Below, piece after piece: positions 20,106 to 30,710 of a stretch of 64,000 nt of DNA. Each line of letters opens with the position of its first letter. Position 1 is the first letter of the stretch. The translations under genes were made by a program, and so were the position numbers. The DNA lies in NCBI GenBank assembly GCA_029265355.1, contig JAJUJL010000006.1, positions 1-64,000 on the forward strand, read 5' to 3'. The notes under the pieces are model-generated. The model made no database searches. It saw nothing but the letters and a program-made list of their open reading frames with translations, and was not told the origin of the DNA. The stretch is from Chloroflexota bacterium (GTDB lineage: Bacteria; Chloroflexota; Anaerolineae; Anaerolineales; UBA4823).

Positions 20106-22703
20106 TCAATGGACCTTGTCCTCCAACTGGCGGTAGACGTCGCGGTTCTGCGTATCTTCCTTCAAAGCCCATAAGAACAGCGCTTTCCCCTGACTCTTTT
20201 CTTCCCACAACTCACCGACGTTGCGTTTTTCGCGCTCATATTCTTCCAGGTGGGCGCCTTTGTATTCCACCACCAAAATGCGCCCATCTTTGAGTTCAGA
20301 GACGAAATCGGGGTAGAAAAAACCATTGGCCAGCGGAAGGCGGAAGGAGAAGCTGGGTTGTTGGGCCAAGTTGCGCACCCAGTGCCTCACCTGGTAGCAG
20401 CGGTCGATCGCCTGGGCGCACTCGAACTCCTCCCCGCTGGATTCCAGTTCACCGACAATGGAGTAATAGTGTTTGGCAAACTGGTACCGGCCTGCGTAAG
20501 GCCAGTGGGTCGGGTAATTGAGCGGATCGTAGGTGAAGGCATACACCGGACTGGTCTCCACCCGCGCTCCATTTTCAAACAGCGTGTGCTGATAGCCGCG
20601 CTCGTAGGCCGCCTGCCGGCAGGCTTTGATTTTCTCGCGCAGCGCCTTTTCGAGCAGGAAACGCCCGCGCGAAAGGGAGGTGAGGGTAAAACCGCGCCGA
20701 TCCATGAGAAAGGCCAGGCAGCGCCGCAGCCATTCCAGTAGCACCTCCTGGCGAATATCGGGTTGGTAAAGCTTGCCGTCCAGCCAGCGCGCCAACTGCA
20801 AATCGGTCCAACCGCTGTCGACATTCTCCAAATCCAAAGGAAGTTGGGTTCCGAGGTAGCGGGTAGTGAGCTGCCGGCCGTTGATATCGATCAGGAAACT
20901 TTCGGCTTTTTCTTGAATGTTGAATTCGCCGGCATTCATCTCCGCCGGGAAGTCCAACAAGTTCCAGCCCCCGGGATCGAGGAACCAATCCTTTTCAGCC
21001 ACTTCCAATGCGCCATCCGCCCATAGGCACAACTGCGGAACGGCGAACCGTTCGCCGCGCTGGGCAGGGGTACGCGGCTGCTGGCGACGAAAGATGGAAA
21101 GCGTCTTGCGCAGCGCATCCCGGTCGGCGGGCGGCACGGCCTCGACCAGCTTGAGTTCGAAAGCCGGGTCGACCTCGCCCTGGACCTCGAATGCCACCCG
21201 ACCTTCTGCGATCTTGCGCACGGCCACACGCGCCAGTTCTTCGGCGCTCAGGTAGACCAGGGCCGGCGCGGCGCTGAGCACCAGGCTGATTGCGGTTGGA
21301 ACCACCGCCACTGGGTTTGCGCCAGTCTCTCCCGGCAGGAGCGCTGGCTGCGGGCGGATGGCCTCTTCAGCCTCCTGTTCCTCGAAACCCATGCTGACCA
21401 GGCGGTCTTCCAACTGGCTGACGGCCTGCGGCCAACTGCTGGCTGAAACGTGGGCATAGGCGCGGTTCAGTTCCTCCTGGGTGCGCTTGCGGGCATAGGG
21501 CATGCGCAGCACACGGCCCAGCAATTGCTCGACGTCCTTTTTGGAATGGACCGTGGCGACGGAGCAAAATACGTAAGCAAATGGGCAGTCCCAGCCTTCT
21601 TTGAGCGCCTCGACTGTGATGACGAACTCGACCGGGGTGTTGGAATCCAGCAGGTTGACCCCATCCAGCTCGCGCTACGCACCGGTGGCAACGGCGATGC
21701 GTTCGGGTTGGATCTTCTCCTGGTCGATCAGAAACTGGCGGATGACGTCAAAGGTAACTTCGTGGCCCTTGTCTTCGGCCTGGATCAGCACGATGGGATG
21801 GATGAAATCGCGGTCCAGGCGGGCCAGGTCGTGCAGCTTCTGGCGGGTGAGGATGCTGTCGCGCACGGCTTCCTGCCAGGTGGCGTGTTCGGTCAGCACG
21901 ATGGGCAGCTTGATCATCTCCTCGGCCTTGAGTTCCAGCGCCGAAACCGCGTGCAGGATGTTGCTGCTGGCAGCAGGGGTGGCGGTGAACTCGATGATGC
22001 AGGCCGGCTGGACGCGCTGCAGGACCTCGACACTCAGCTCGGAGGTGTTGTTGTGGGCTTCATCGATGATCACCAAGGGGCGGTGGAGGGTCAGCAGATT
22101 GCGGAAGCTGTATTTGATGCCGCCGTTCGGTGTGCGTTCCAATCCGGGCGTGTTCGCCGGGACGGAGACGAAATGCGCTTCCAGGTCTTCATGATGGGCG
22201 TAGACCTTGCGGCCTTCGGTGCTGTTGACCCGCAGGGTTTGCAGCGTGCCGACCACGATGACCACTTTATCCTGCAAGTCTTGCGGGCGCAGTTGGGCGA
22301 AGTCGGCGATGTCGATCACCAGCAGCCGGCTGCCAAAGACGGCTTCGAGCGCCAGGCGGTTGGGATGCCCTGGTTTTTTGAGCGTTTCCAGCGTCTGGGC
22401 GCGAATGGTGTTAGTCGGCACCATCCACAGCACCAGGGGATATTCCTGTTCCAGGTAGGCCTGGGCGGCTACGGCGATGCTGCGCGCCGCCAGGTAGGTC
22501 TTGCCGCCCCCGGTGGGCAGGCGCAGGCAGACGAAAGGCACTTCCTCCAAACCAGCCAGGGCCCGGTAGGGGGTGCGTTCGGTCTGCGGGTTCTGTGTGC
22601 GAAGGACGGCAAACGCCGCTTGCGGGCCGGCGAAGCGGGCTTCTTCCAGGTAGCGGCGCAGCCATTCGAGCGTTTCGCGTTGGTAGTTTTTGGGTTCGAA
22701 CAT
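20106..22703 (-). pseudogene. res: Type III restriction endonuclease subunit, interrupted by one TAG
   Basis: The 865-codon frame encodes a type III Res: DEAD-type helicase with Walker A LRLPTGGGKTYLAARS, VIIDEAHNN (DEAH-like), EFTATPAAS, then VEALKEGWDCPFAYVF and QLLGRVLRMPYARK (motifs V/VI), and a C-terminal PD-(D/E)XK nuclease (YPDFVSELKDGRILVVEYKGAH). A single in-frame TAG at 21675-21677 (codon 343) splits it after RIAVATGA; the downstream codons continue in the same frame as RELDGVNLLDSN. One C-to-T change from CAG would explain it. It lies two bases after mod. The separate frames 21675-22703 and 20106-21524 are its two halves. Confidence 0.88.
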
Positions 22704-22705
22704 GC

Positions 22706-24226
22706 TTACCTCGCCGCCAGTTCGTAGGGGATTTTCTTGAAGGTGACGCCTTCGGCGCGCAGGCGGCCCTCGTCCAGCAGGCTGACCTCGCCGTAGATCA
22801 CCCTGGGGCCGGCGAAGGGCGGCAGAAGGCGCAGCAGGCGTTGGGTGAGGACGTTGCCACCCTCGGGCCGCCGGTCGCCGAGAATGCCATTGAAGAGCAA
22901 GTAGTAAGCAGTGCCGTTGTGCACGCCCAATAAGGGCGACTGCGGCGCGGCGGGCAGCGGAAAATGTGCCTCACTGAACCAGACGTGCGCCGCCAGGGCC
23001 GGGTAGGTGACTGCGGGATGGATGCGGTTGGTCTCGTCGAATACCGGTTCGCCCAGGCGGAAGAAGCGGAAGCCGCCGCCGCCCTGCCATACGACAGCCT
23101 TGGAAATCCCGCCCTGCTCGCCATCCACCACCTTGCGCAGTCGCGGGACGCAGTGGGTGACGGCGTGCTCGCCCAACTCGATGCCGATGTAGCGCCGGCC
23201 CAGCTTGTGCGCCACGGCCGCTGTGGTGCCGGAGCCGAGGAAGGAATCAAGCACCAGATCGCCGGGTTTTGATCCAATTTCTAAAATTCGTGTAAGCAAC
23301 CGCTCTGGTTTTGGTGTTGGAAATGGGCTATCGGGATTAAATACCTTTGATTCTTCGCGAGCTTCGTGGTTATTACCAACATCAGAATGAAGCCATACTG
23401 TTGCTGTTGGCGGAGCATCGATTTTTAGTTCGCTGAGAAATGTCTTCCGTGAGGGTGTAGCTTTTCCATCGACGCCAAACCATATTTCGTTGTTTTCATC
23501 CATCAAGCGGAGAGTTTCCTCTGGAAACCTAGGAGAGGTTCCCGGTGGTGTGGACCAAACAACACCATTTTTAAACTGGAATCTAAATGCCCTCTCCTTT
23601 TCCGATCCCCGTCTTTTTGCATACAATGGAGTAGATTTCCAAGGCCCTTTAGGATGGTTATCAGGGTTCCGATATCTATCATCCATTTCAGAACTTCGAC
23701 CAAGTCGAAAAGGTCGCCATAAATCTTTTTGTCAAGCATAAACTAACAAATGATCATGATTTTCAGACAACCATTTGGTATCGTTCGCTACAGTATATTT
23801 CTTTTGCCAAACGACATTTGCTACAAAATTTCCTCTTCCGAAAACTTCATCCATTATTACTTTGAGATAATGACCTTCTCTATCATCAATTGAAATCCAT
23901 ATACTTCCATCTAAAGCAAGTAATTCTCTTAGAAGTTCCAACCTCGGGTACATCATCGATAACCAGGTTGAATGCTCTAAATTGTCGTCATAATGTTCGA
24001 ATGCACTGCCGGTGTTGTAGGGTGGATCGATGAAGATACACTTTACCTGGCCGGCGTAATAGGGCAGCAGCGATTTGAGCGCGGCCAGGTTGTCGCCCTG
24101 GATCAGCAGATTTTGGGTTTGCGGGTCGCCGTAGGAAAGGGCCGGGTCTTCTTCGAGCAGGCGGTAAGGAACGCCGCGGGCAGCGCGGCGGGCTTCGTCA
24201 TCGTTGAGCCAGGTTAAGGTGGGCAT
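22706..24226 (-). pseudogene. mod: Type III DNA adenine methyltransferase, interrupted by one TGA
   Basis: The 506-codon frame encodes a beta-class N6-adenine methyltransferase: catalytic DPPY at residues 67-70 and SAM-binding FLGSGTT at 329-335, with the target-recognition region between. A single TGA at 23732-23734 (codon 165) interrupts it after HDHLLVYA; the same frame continues QKDLWRPFRLGRSSEM and on to the end. CGA-to-TGA would explain it. The codons between residues about 77 and 318 are visibly AT-rich compared with the GC-rich ends, suggesting a swapped recognition domain. It is followed two bases later by res. Confidence 0.88.
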
Positions 24227-24356
24227 GCAGGTCCTTGAAAAGGCGTTTGTGAATATCCGTTCCAGCCCTTAATCTTACCCTCGACGGGAAGAATAGGCAA
24301 TTGAAAAAGAGCTCCTCAATTTTTTTGACGCCTCTCTATCTATCGGGAAAACAATT

Positions 24357-24386
24357 GAGGGGAGACAAACTGGCCTGGCTCCCCTC
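24357..24386 (-). terminator. Intrinsic terminator, minus strand
   Basis: GAGGGGAG (24357-24364) pairs perfectly with CTCCCCTC (24379-24386), and the minus strand continues AATTGTTTT. It lies 37 bases after the lipoprotein gene at 24424. The remaining gap to mod (24227-24356) shows only a weaker CCTCAATT/AATTGAGG pair. Confidence 0.65.
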
Positions 24387-24423
24387 GATCATGATTTCTC
24401 GGCAATTTCCGGGGATGTTCGTT

Positions 24424-25125
24424 TTACGGATTCGGATAAGCCGCTTGATTGGGTGAGGGCAAAGGCTGTTTTTGATTGGTTCCCGCGGTGTTAATTTGTA
24501 TTCCAGGAGCCGGATAGGCCGGCTGTGTCGGCGTGAGCGAAGGGAGCGGCGTGGCTGTTGGCCAGGCGACCGTCGGCATTGGCGTTTCAGGGACGATGGT
24601 CAGATCAGGCGGCGGGGTCGGGGCGGGGAAACCGGTTTGCAAAATCGTTTTTACTTTCCCCTCCTCAACCTGCATCCCGGAGGAGTCCAGGTAAATGGTG
24701 ACTGAATTGGAGACGCGGCCAAAGTCCGGTTGGCTGAAGTGCGCCATCACGGAATAGTTGAAAATTCCGTAGGAAACGGTTGGTTTGGCTAAAATGATAT
24801 GTCCTATGAATTGAGACTCTTCTCCACCTATTGTATTGATTTCCCAATCGATGATGGTGTGATCCTGAAAGATTAGCTTCGCATTTTCGGGGATTTTTTC
24901 GATATCAGAAACGCTCAATCCGGGGTAAATTGTAAAACCAATGGGCAGCCGTTTAATATCTTTCTCGGTCTTCACTGAGATGACAAATCTGGCTGGAACC
25001 TGAGCCTGTACTGGTCCTTCTACTGAAATGCGAATACAAATTCCCGCTTTACATGTATACCCACTTGGGCTGCATGCCGTCAAAATGAGTACGAAGAAAA
25101 TCGAAAGTTTTAGCAGGGGTTTCAC
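24424..25125 (-). CDS. CxxGIC-family lipoprotein, copy 1
   Basis: A 233-aa secreted lipoprotein: signal peptide with lipobox LTAC (Cys about 18), then CKAGICIRISVEGPVQ and a beta-rich domain of about 140 residues, and a Pro/Thr linker (PAPTPPPDLTIVPETPMPTVAWP) ending in AAYPNP. It is clearly a paralogue of 26749-27456 and shares the CxxGIC start with 25137-26609. The domain may be an immunoglobulin-like sandwich. Function is unknown. Confidence 0.8.
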   Translation of the reverse strand: MKPLLKLSIFFVLILTACSPSGYTCKAGICIRISVEGPVQAQVPARFVISVKTEKDIKRLPIGFTIYPGLSVSDIEKIPENAKLIFQDHTIIDWEINTIGGEESQFIGHIILAKPTVSYGIFNYSVMAHFSQPDFGRVSNSVTIYLDSSGMQVEEGKVKTILQTGFPAPTPPPDLTIVPETPMPTVAWPTATPLPSLTPTQPAYPAPGIQINTAGTNQKQPLPSPNQAAYPNP

Positions 25126-25136
25126 CTGGTGTATCC

Positions 25137-26609
25137 TTATTTCGAGATATTGAATTTAAAGGAGCCAAGGATTTTGTAGAACAATTCGAGCGTTTCATTT
25201 TCAACATTCGTAACGGCAGCCCCATGCACCGGCGAAAGAATCAGCACTTTTTCGCCAAACGGAACAATCACGGTGGTTTCGGCATTCATCGATGGGATTG
25301 GTACTTCTATTGCTGGCAAGTTACCAAACGTGATGGTTTTTATAGAATTCAAAAATTCAATGGGGGCTTGCTTTTGAGTGCTGGTCTCGACGAGCTGCTT
25401 TGCATATTCAACACCCGATAAATGATTGGGATTGGATTCCAAGCGCATGCTCATGCCCTGATAGGGTTTTTCGGGCAGTAGAAACTGAATAGTGATATTT
25501 TTCGACGAGTCAAAAGAATTATTTCCAGCATCCAAATGAGCCGTTGGTGGATAAGCGAAAGAAAAACCCAGATCAGGATCTGTGTATAGGTACCAACCAT
25601 TATCGAGTAGGATGGGGGTAGGTGGGAGAGGGATCGAGCTTTGAGCATCCGCCTTCACGAAAATTAACCGACCTATACCGGCGACACGATTGTTTTGCGT
25701 ATCAAGAGCGACGATAAAGACCGGAATCTCACCCAAACCGGTGAAACTCAGAGATACCGGGGCTTCGAATGGTTTGGCTGAACGCAGTTCAGTATTCCAC
25801 TCATGGGTCGATTCAGTTTTCCACCCTTTTCCAACCGGACACAATCCTATTTTGGCTTGGATTGTCACATCTGGGTTGTTGATATCCTTGAACCCAATCA
25901 TGAGTGTTCCGGTCGCTTGTTTGCCGATAACGGCAGTCTCTCTAATATTTAGCCACCCAGAGATATCCGGCCACATTGAAATGGTGTCCGGTTTTTCTAC
26001 GGTCCATCCGCATTTCTGAAGCCATTCTTGAGGGGTAAACCCTTCGACCTGCGGCAGGGGAGGAAGCGTAGGTAGTGCCTTTGCTGTGGCAGTGAGCTGT
26101 TGTGGCGCGATGGGTGTATTGATGATAAATAAGTCAGAGGTTGGATTTGGATTGATTGTTGGATTTACGACGGCTCCGCTGACATCGATTACTACGCGGT
26201 CTTGATTTGAAACAATCGGGCCACCTTTTGGCGAAAACACAACAGCAGCAACGGTCCATCCCCCTGTTGACGAAAATTTAATTGTAGAGTGAAATTCCTG
26301 GCTCTGGTTGGCGAATGCATCATACTGCCAATTAGAATTCGAACCAAAGGTTACATTCGTCGGTGAAGCTTGCAAATTTATCAAAAGACCTGGCGTATCA
26401 ACCGTGGAGCTAATCTTAATTGTTACATCTGTTGGCTGATTGAGAACTATAGGTTGTGTAATCGTTATTTCTAAACAAATGCCTTCCTGGCAGGTTTTAT
26501 CGGCACTAGGGTCAGATGAACTACCACCCGAATTTGCACAGGATGATAAAAGCATAGTAGCAACAATGATCAACCAGAAACTGATGAAATAGACGAGATT
26601 CCTCTTCAT
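25137..26609 (-). CDS. CxxGIC-family lipoprotein with extra C-terminal domain
   Basis: A 490-aa lipoprotein with lipobox LLSSC, a Ser/Asp linker, the CQEGICLEITITQPIVLNQP stretch shared with its neighbours, a beta-sandwich domain, a Pro-rich linker, a middle domain (WLQKCGWTVEKPD...) and a C-terminal domain starting YTDPDLGFSFAYPPTAHLD that resembles surface or PsbP-like domains. It lies 11 bases upstream of copy 1. Its role is unknown, probably at the cell surface. Confidence 0.78.
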   Translation of the reverse strand: MKRNLVYFISFWLIIVATMLLSSCANSGGSSSDPSADKTCQEGICLEITITQPIVLNQPTDVTIKISSTVDTPGLLINLQASPTNVTFGSNSNWQYDAFANQSQEFHSTIKFSSTGGWTVAAVVFSPKGGPIVSNQDRVVIDVSGAVVNPTINPNPTSDLFIINTPIAPQQLTATAKALPTLPPLPQVEGFTPQEWLQKCGWTVEKPDTISMWPDISGWLNIRETAVIGKQATGTLMIGFKDINNPDVTIQAKIGLCPVGKGWKTESTHEWNTELRSAKPFEAPVSLSFTGLGEIPVFIVALDTQNNRVAGIGRLIFVKADAQSSIPLPPTPILLDNGWYLYTDPDLGFSFAYPPTAHLDAGNNSFDSSKNITIQFLLPEKPYQGMSMRLESNPNHLSGVEYAKQLVETSTQKQAPIEFLNSIKTITFGNLPAIEVPIPSMNAETTVIVPFGEKVLILSPVHGAAVTNVENETLELFYKILGSFKFNISK

Positions 26610-26680
26610 TAGGTTTCCCTTTTACTATTCAAAGTTCACTATACAGGACCCAAGGTGTTGTATTATTTCTAGAATTTTCT

Positions 26681-26717
26681 AAACGAGCGGAGCCTTCTAG
26701 TCGGGCTCCGCTCGTTT
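26681..26717 (-). terminator. Perfect 14-bp terminator hairpin
   Basis: AAACGAGCGGAGCC (26681-26694) pairs perfectly with GGCTCCGCTCGTTT (26704-26717) with a nine-base loop. It lies after the copy-2 lipoprotein gene and separates it from the 490-aa lipoprotein gene. Confidence 0.8.
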
Positions 26718-26748
26718 ATTGTTTTAATTTTCCATGGGGACTTTACTG

Positions 26749-27456
26749 TTATGGGTTCGGATAGGCAGCTTGCGTGGGTGAGGGTAAAGGCTGTTTTTGG
26801 TTAGCTCCCTCTGTGCTGATTTGTTTTCCGGGAGCCGGGTAAGCCGGCTGTGTCTGTGTGGGCGAAGGGAATGGCGTCTCAGTCGGCCAGGTGACCGTCG
26901 GAAATGGCGTTACAGGAACAATGGTCAAGTCAGGTGGCGGTGTAGGTGCAGGAAAATCAGTTTGCATTGCCGATTTTGCAGTGCCTTCTTCCACTTGCTT
27001 TCCAGATGAGTCCATATAAATGGTTACCGAATCCGTGACACGAGTAATAGATGGATTTCCTGCAGCAACAATTAATCCATAATTAAAAACCCCATACGAC
27101 ACAGTAGGTTTTGGAAAGGCTACATGCCCTGAAAATGAATATTCTACACCACCCTTTGTATCGATAAGCCAACTTAAGCTGGTTTTATCCTGATATCCAA
27201 GTTTAGCACCATCTGGTTTCTTCTCGATATCGATGATGGATACTGTCGCATCCCCGCTAATTGAAATACCTAAACCTGTGACATCTTTATCGGTCTTGAC
27301 CGTGATTATGAATGGCGCGGGTTCCATTGCTTGAATAGGGCCAAGAACTTCAAGGCTAACGCAAATTCCCTGTTTGCACTCAGCCCCAGATCCATTCGGG
27401 CTACAGGCTGCCAGCAAAACCAGAAGGATAAATGAGATGATAATAGAACGTTTCAT
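26749..27456 (-). CDS. CxxGIC-family lipoprotein, copy 2
   Basis: A 235-aa lipoprotein (lipobox LLAAC) with CKQGICVSLEVLGPIQ and a beta domain, followed by a Pro/Thr linker nearly identical to that of 24424-25125 (PAPTPPPDLTIVP and QPAYPAPG, ending AAYPNP). The two copies are most alike at the 3' end, even at the DNA level, consistent with duplication. It lies 19 bases after the metalloprotease gene. Function is unknown. Confidence 0.8.
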   Translation of the reverse strand: MKRSIIISFILLVLLAACSPNGSGAECKQGICVSLEVLGPIQAMEPAPFIITVKTDKDVTGLGISISGDATVSIIDIEKKPDGAKLGYQDKTSLSWLIDTKGGVEYSFSGHVAFPKPTVSYGVFNYGLIVAAGNPSITRVTDSVTIYMDSSGKQVEEGTAKSAMQTDFPAPTPPPDLTIVPVTPFPTVTWPTETPFPSPTQTQPAYPAPGKQISTEGANQKQPLPSPTQAAYPNP

Positions 27457-27475
27457 CAGAAGCCTCCTTTCGAGG

Positions 27476-29998
27476 TCAATTATTCATAATGGTCGGCAAA
27501 TAGATTCTGCTATTAATTTGCAGAACATTCAACCAGAAGCCGCTGGTAGTATTTTTTATTGAATCACTTACGCTGACAGTCACATAACAAGATCCAGTCC
27601 AATTCATCTGAGGATTAGCATTGACCCAATGAGAGTCTAAACTGACTCCACAGCGCGAATCGGAAACACTGACAACTTGGAAAGTTAGGGATGCGTCAGT
27701 GCTTTCAACATCATTTGAGAAATCCCACAAATCAAAAACATGGGGATGGGAGAAATTCTGAAGAATATTTTGAGTGGGAATAGCAGCAAATGTTGGCGCT
27801 TGATCATAATCTATGGTATTTTGATAAATAGAACGCACGCCATTATGTTTGTCTGTCCCCTGGTAACCATTCCAAAATTCTTGAAGGTTTGATTTTCCTG
27901 ATCCAACCAGAGCCACATCGACAATAGGATCTAGCCCCCAGGAAGCCGAGTCATACCAAGGCGATTCATTCCCGGAATCCATAAGGTCGTTCAGTGCTCC
28001 TGCGACCCGCCCCTCTACTCCATCTCCCCACCATGATCCCTGTGCATTTGGATCACTGCGGGTATGATTCTCGAGGTCAAAATAATCCCAATTGACCGTT
28101 CCCGTACAAGGACCTGTAAGCTTGTCATAACAAACGTCACCATTGACTGCAATTGCGAAAAAATCTGCCCAACCTTCGGACCAACCACATTGAGTGGATT
28201 CCTGAGTAAAAATATCATGGTCGAAACAGTTGAATTCGTACCACAACCACTGGCCAGTTTTGTTCCACATGATATGATGCCCTATTTCATGAACAATCGT
28301 ATCAGGAGATCTTCGAGAATCATGTGCAATAAAAACATGCGGGTTGATCAATGCCCAAAAATGGGAGCCCGCTGAAAGGCCGTCACCGGAATTTTGGTTC
28401 TCATCCCAAAATGCAGTAATAAATCCCGGATCGACTTGAGGATTAGTATTATTCAAAAAATAATCCCTGGACCGGAGTATGTCTTGGAAGAACCACATGG
28501 ATTGGAATTTTGTCCATCCGTCAGGTAAAGATCCTGAGATAGTCCGATTGCCCATGCTGACATTGCTAATTGTAGAACTTACCCATGCATAGGAGGTTCC
28601 ACCGGTATTCGAGACCTTTATATTGTTGTTTTCGGTTACCCATCGAATGTAAAGGTCCAAACGGCGATTTCCAAGAACCGGATCTGAATCATCTGTATCC
28701 CAATTCATTACTACCGGGAAAGTGTAATTTCCGTTACTGTCTGCAAATGTTTCAGCTACGAGATCATTACCACTTGTATCCCAATCCCATAATTGAACCT
28801 TTATACCATTCGCTCCTCGCATAACCGCTGAACGGTCTGCGTAAGTAAAATTTCCATTAACTGTTATATCTCCAGGTTCAAAATTTAGCAAAATATCATC
28901 TATCCAAGGACCTTCATGTTGTACTGTGGCATCACTTGTGAAATGCCAGCCAATCCAAACAGAATTATCACCAAGATAGGATCCCAAGCCGAAACTTTTA
29001 TTTTCCCAATTAGCGCTCCCATCCCATGTCCATCCACTGTAAGTCGCTCCATCTCCGGATATTCCAAAGAAGATATGGTCATAAGTGGGTTCAACATTTC
29101 GCCAAAGCATGAACGCAATATTCGCCGATTTCGCATTACTCAAATCAAAAGGCCCATAAATCATCCAGGTATCCATATTTGCCGGATAAGTGGTGGAAAG
29201 AGTTGGATCAATTCCATTTGCTCCACCACGTGCCGGCCAAGCAGCCCATGATCCGGTGTAATATTTGAGATTATCGTCGTCCCAGAAATATTCCATCCCA
29301 TCATTCGGGTTTGCGTCATAAATTGACCAGCTCGACGAAGGGGGAAAATTCCCCTCGAAAGTTTCAGACATAATAGGTACAGAATAGGACGCGGTCATTT
29401 GCGATTTAGGTAAGGTTTGATTTTCCTTTTTTGAAAAACTTTCATCGCTTGCTGTACTTTTCACCGCACTTGGTGCAAGCCGTTCTGTAGTCACCTTACC
29501 GTCAACATCAGAATTAGGCATTGCCGATTTCAAGCCAGAAGAGTATAGTGAGGCGATCGATATGCTCTTAACTATGCCTCCCTCCCCAGGAAAGACATTA
29601 CGGATATGAATGATCCATTCGCCTTGTGAAGACAATCCATCAAAATCATGAATTTGATTGAAAAGGCCTATTCCTTCTTTCGAAATTGATTCTGGAGATA
29701 TTTTCTTGAAAATTTCGGTATTTGTTCTTGATAGATTAATTTCTAATTGAAGAGGATCGGGATGGTCAAGAATAATTTAAAGATTTGTTTCAGAAATATA
29801 GGCGGTTTCTGGCGCACTTGGATCGTCATAACAAATATCGAGCCAACTACCATCATCTGGTATCTTTATGCTTTCAGATAATTTGACGCAATTTTTACTC
29901 TCTTGAGGATTATTGGATGCAAAAACGCTTCGCACACCTAATAATGTAAAAACGACACAAACTGTGATGCTTAGAATAAGTGATCTAAGGTATCTCAT
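27476..29998 (-). pseudogene. Secreted zinc metalloprotease, interrupted by one TAA
   Basis: The 840-codon frame starts with a signal peptide (MRYLRSLILSITVCVVFTLL...VFAS). A single in-frame TAA (29777-29779, codon 74) follows YISETNL, then the frame continues IILDHPDPLQLEINL and a P-domain-like stretch (GLFNQIHDFDGLSSQGEWIIHI). Further on are a beta-sandwich region, the zinc motif HEIGHHIMW with WSEGWADFFA downstream, and the tail IYLPTIMNN, of the short YLP type seen in Chloroflexota secreted proteins. Translation could restart at a TTG (29635) but without a signal peptide. It is probably an inactivated secreted protease. Confidence 0.75.
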
Positions 29999-30261
29999 TT
30001 TTCCTCCTTGGCTATGGTGTTGTCGATTTTAAATCTACCTAAATGCTTCTAGTCAGATCATTCTCAGTAAATAAATTTCACAATTTCACTATAAGGAGTA
30101 ATGTGGATAATTTGATATCTTGATTGTAGGTGAAAAATTTCACATGTCAAGCCGATTGGGGACGCCCTTTTAATCATCCAAAGGAAAATTTTCATGATTA
30201 AAAAAACCAGGTACTACAGCCAAAAGGAATTAACAAAGGGCGATCGAATCGCCCTCATGTT
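29999..30261. other. Non-coding gap
   Basis: Between the metalloprotease and the small membrane protein, AT-rich, with no supported gene. A plus-strand frame here and into the next gene is a shadow. It probably contains the promoter of the metalloprotease-lipoprotein set, but no clear -35/-10 pair was recognised. Confidence 0.4.
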
Positions 30262-30708
30262 TCACCTGACCGCTCTAAACTTGCAACCAAGTGGATGTTG
30301 CTTACCCAACATAGTCCATGAGATTTGTTCGACCACATTCCACCAAATATCGGGCACACTGTACCATTGGGTGCCAGCCACGCCTTTCGGAATATCCGGA
30401 TCCGGTGCTGTGACTTTTGCCAGAAAACTGCTTGGATTGATTCCCACTGAAGTGTAAACAAAACTATAAATAGGGCCTATTGCTGCCAGAGTAAGCATCA
30501 TTCCCCACCCACATTGTGAAGGTTTCACCGATTTTGCCGCATCCAACCGATCCAGCATGAACTCAGCGTAAGTCATTCCTTTCGGCGCTTCAGGAACCGT
30601 CATTGGTTGATTAGCTTTATACCCAATAAAAATAAGGCTGGCGCAGACCAGAAATATGACCGCGTTCCAAATAACTTTCCCCACCAAGTGAATCAGTCCT
30701 GCGATCAT
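30262..30708 (-). CDS. Small membrane protein, unknown
   Basis: A 148-aa product with one strong N-terminal membrane segment (VIWNAVIFLVCASLIFIGY) and a second around CGWGMMLTLAAIGPIYSFVYTSVG. The C-terminal part contains WYSVPDIWWNVVEQISWTMLG. No family is recognised. It begins two bases after the ribbon-helix-helix gene and is co-transcribed from the promoter at 30966-30994. Confidence 0.6.
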   Translation of the reverse strand: MIAGLIHLVGKVIWNAVIFLVCASLIFIGYKANQPMTVPEAPKGMTYAEFMLDRLDAAKSVKPSQCGWGMMLTLAAIGPIYSFVYTSVGINPSSFLAKVTAPDPDIPKGVAGTQWYSVPDIWWNVVEQISWTMLGKQHPLGCKFRAVR

Positions 30709-30710
30709 CT

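Noticed and set aside
23732-23734. UGA in mod read as selenocysteine
   Set aside because: The position aligns with a basic residue in Mod relatives, no SECIS-like hairpin was seen and Mod proteins have no known selenoprotein form; a nonsense change is simpler.
20106-29998. Stop-codon reassignment in the island
   Set aside because: All three stop codons occur as the interruptions and also end intact neighbouring genes, so a changed code is not supported.
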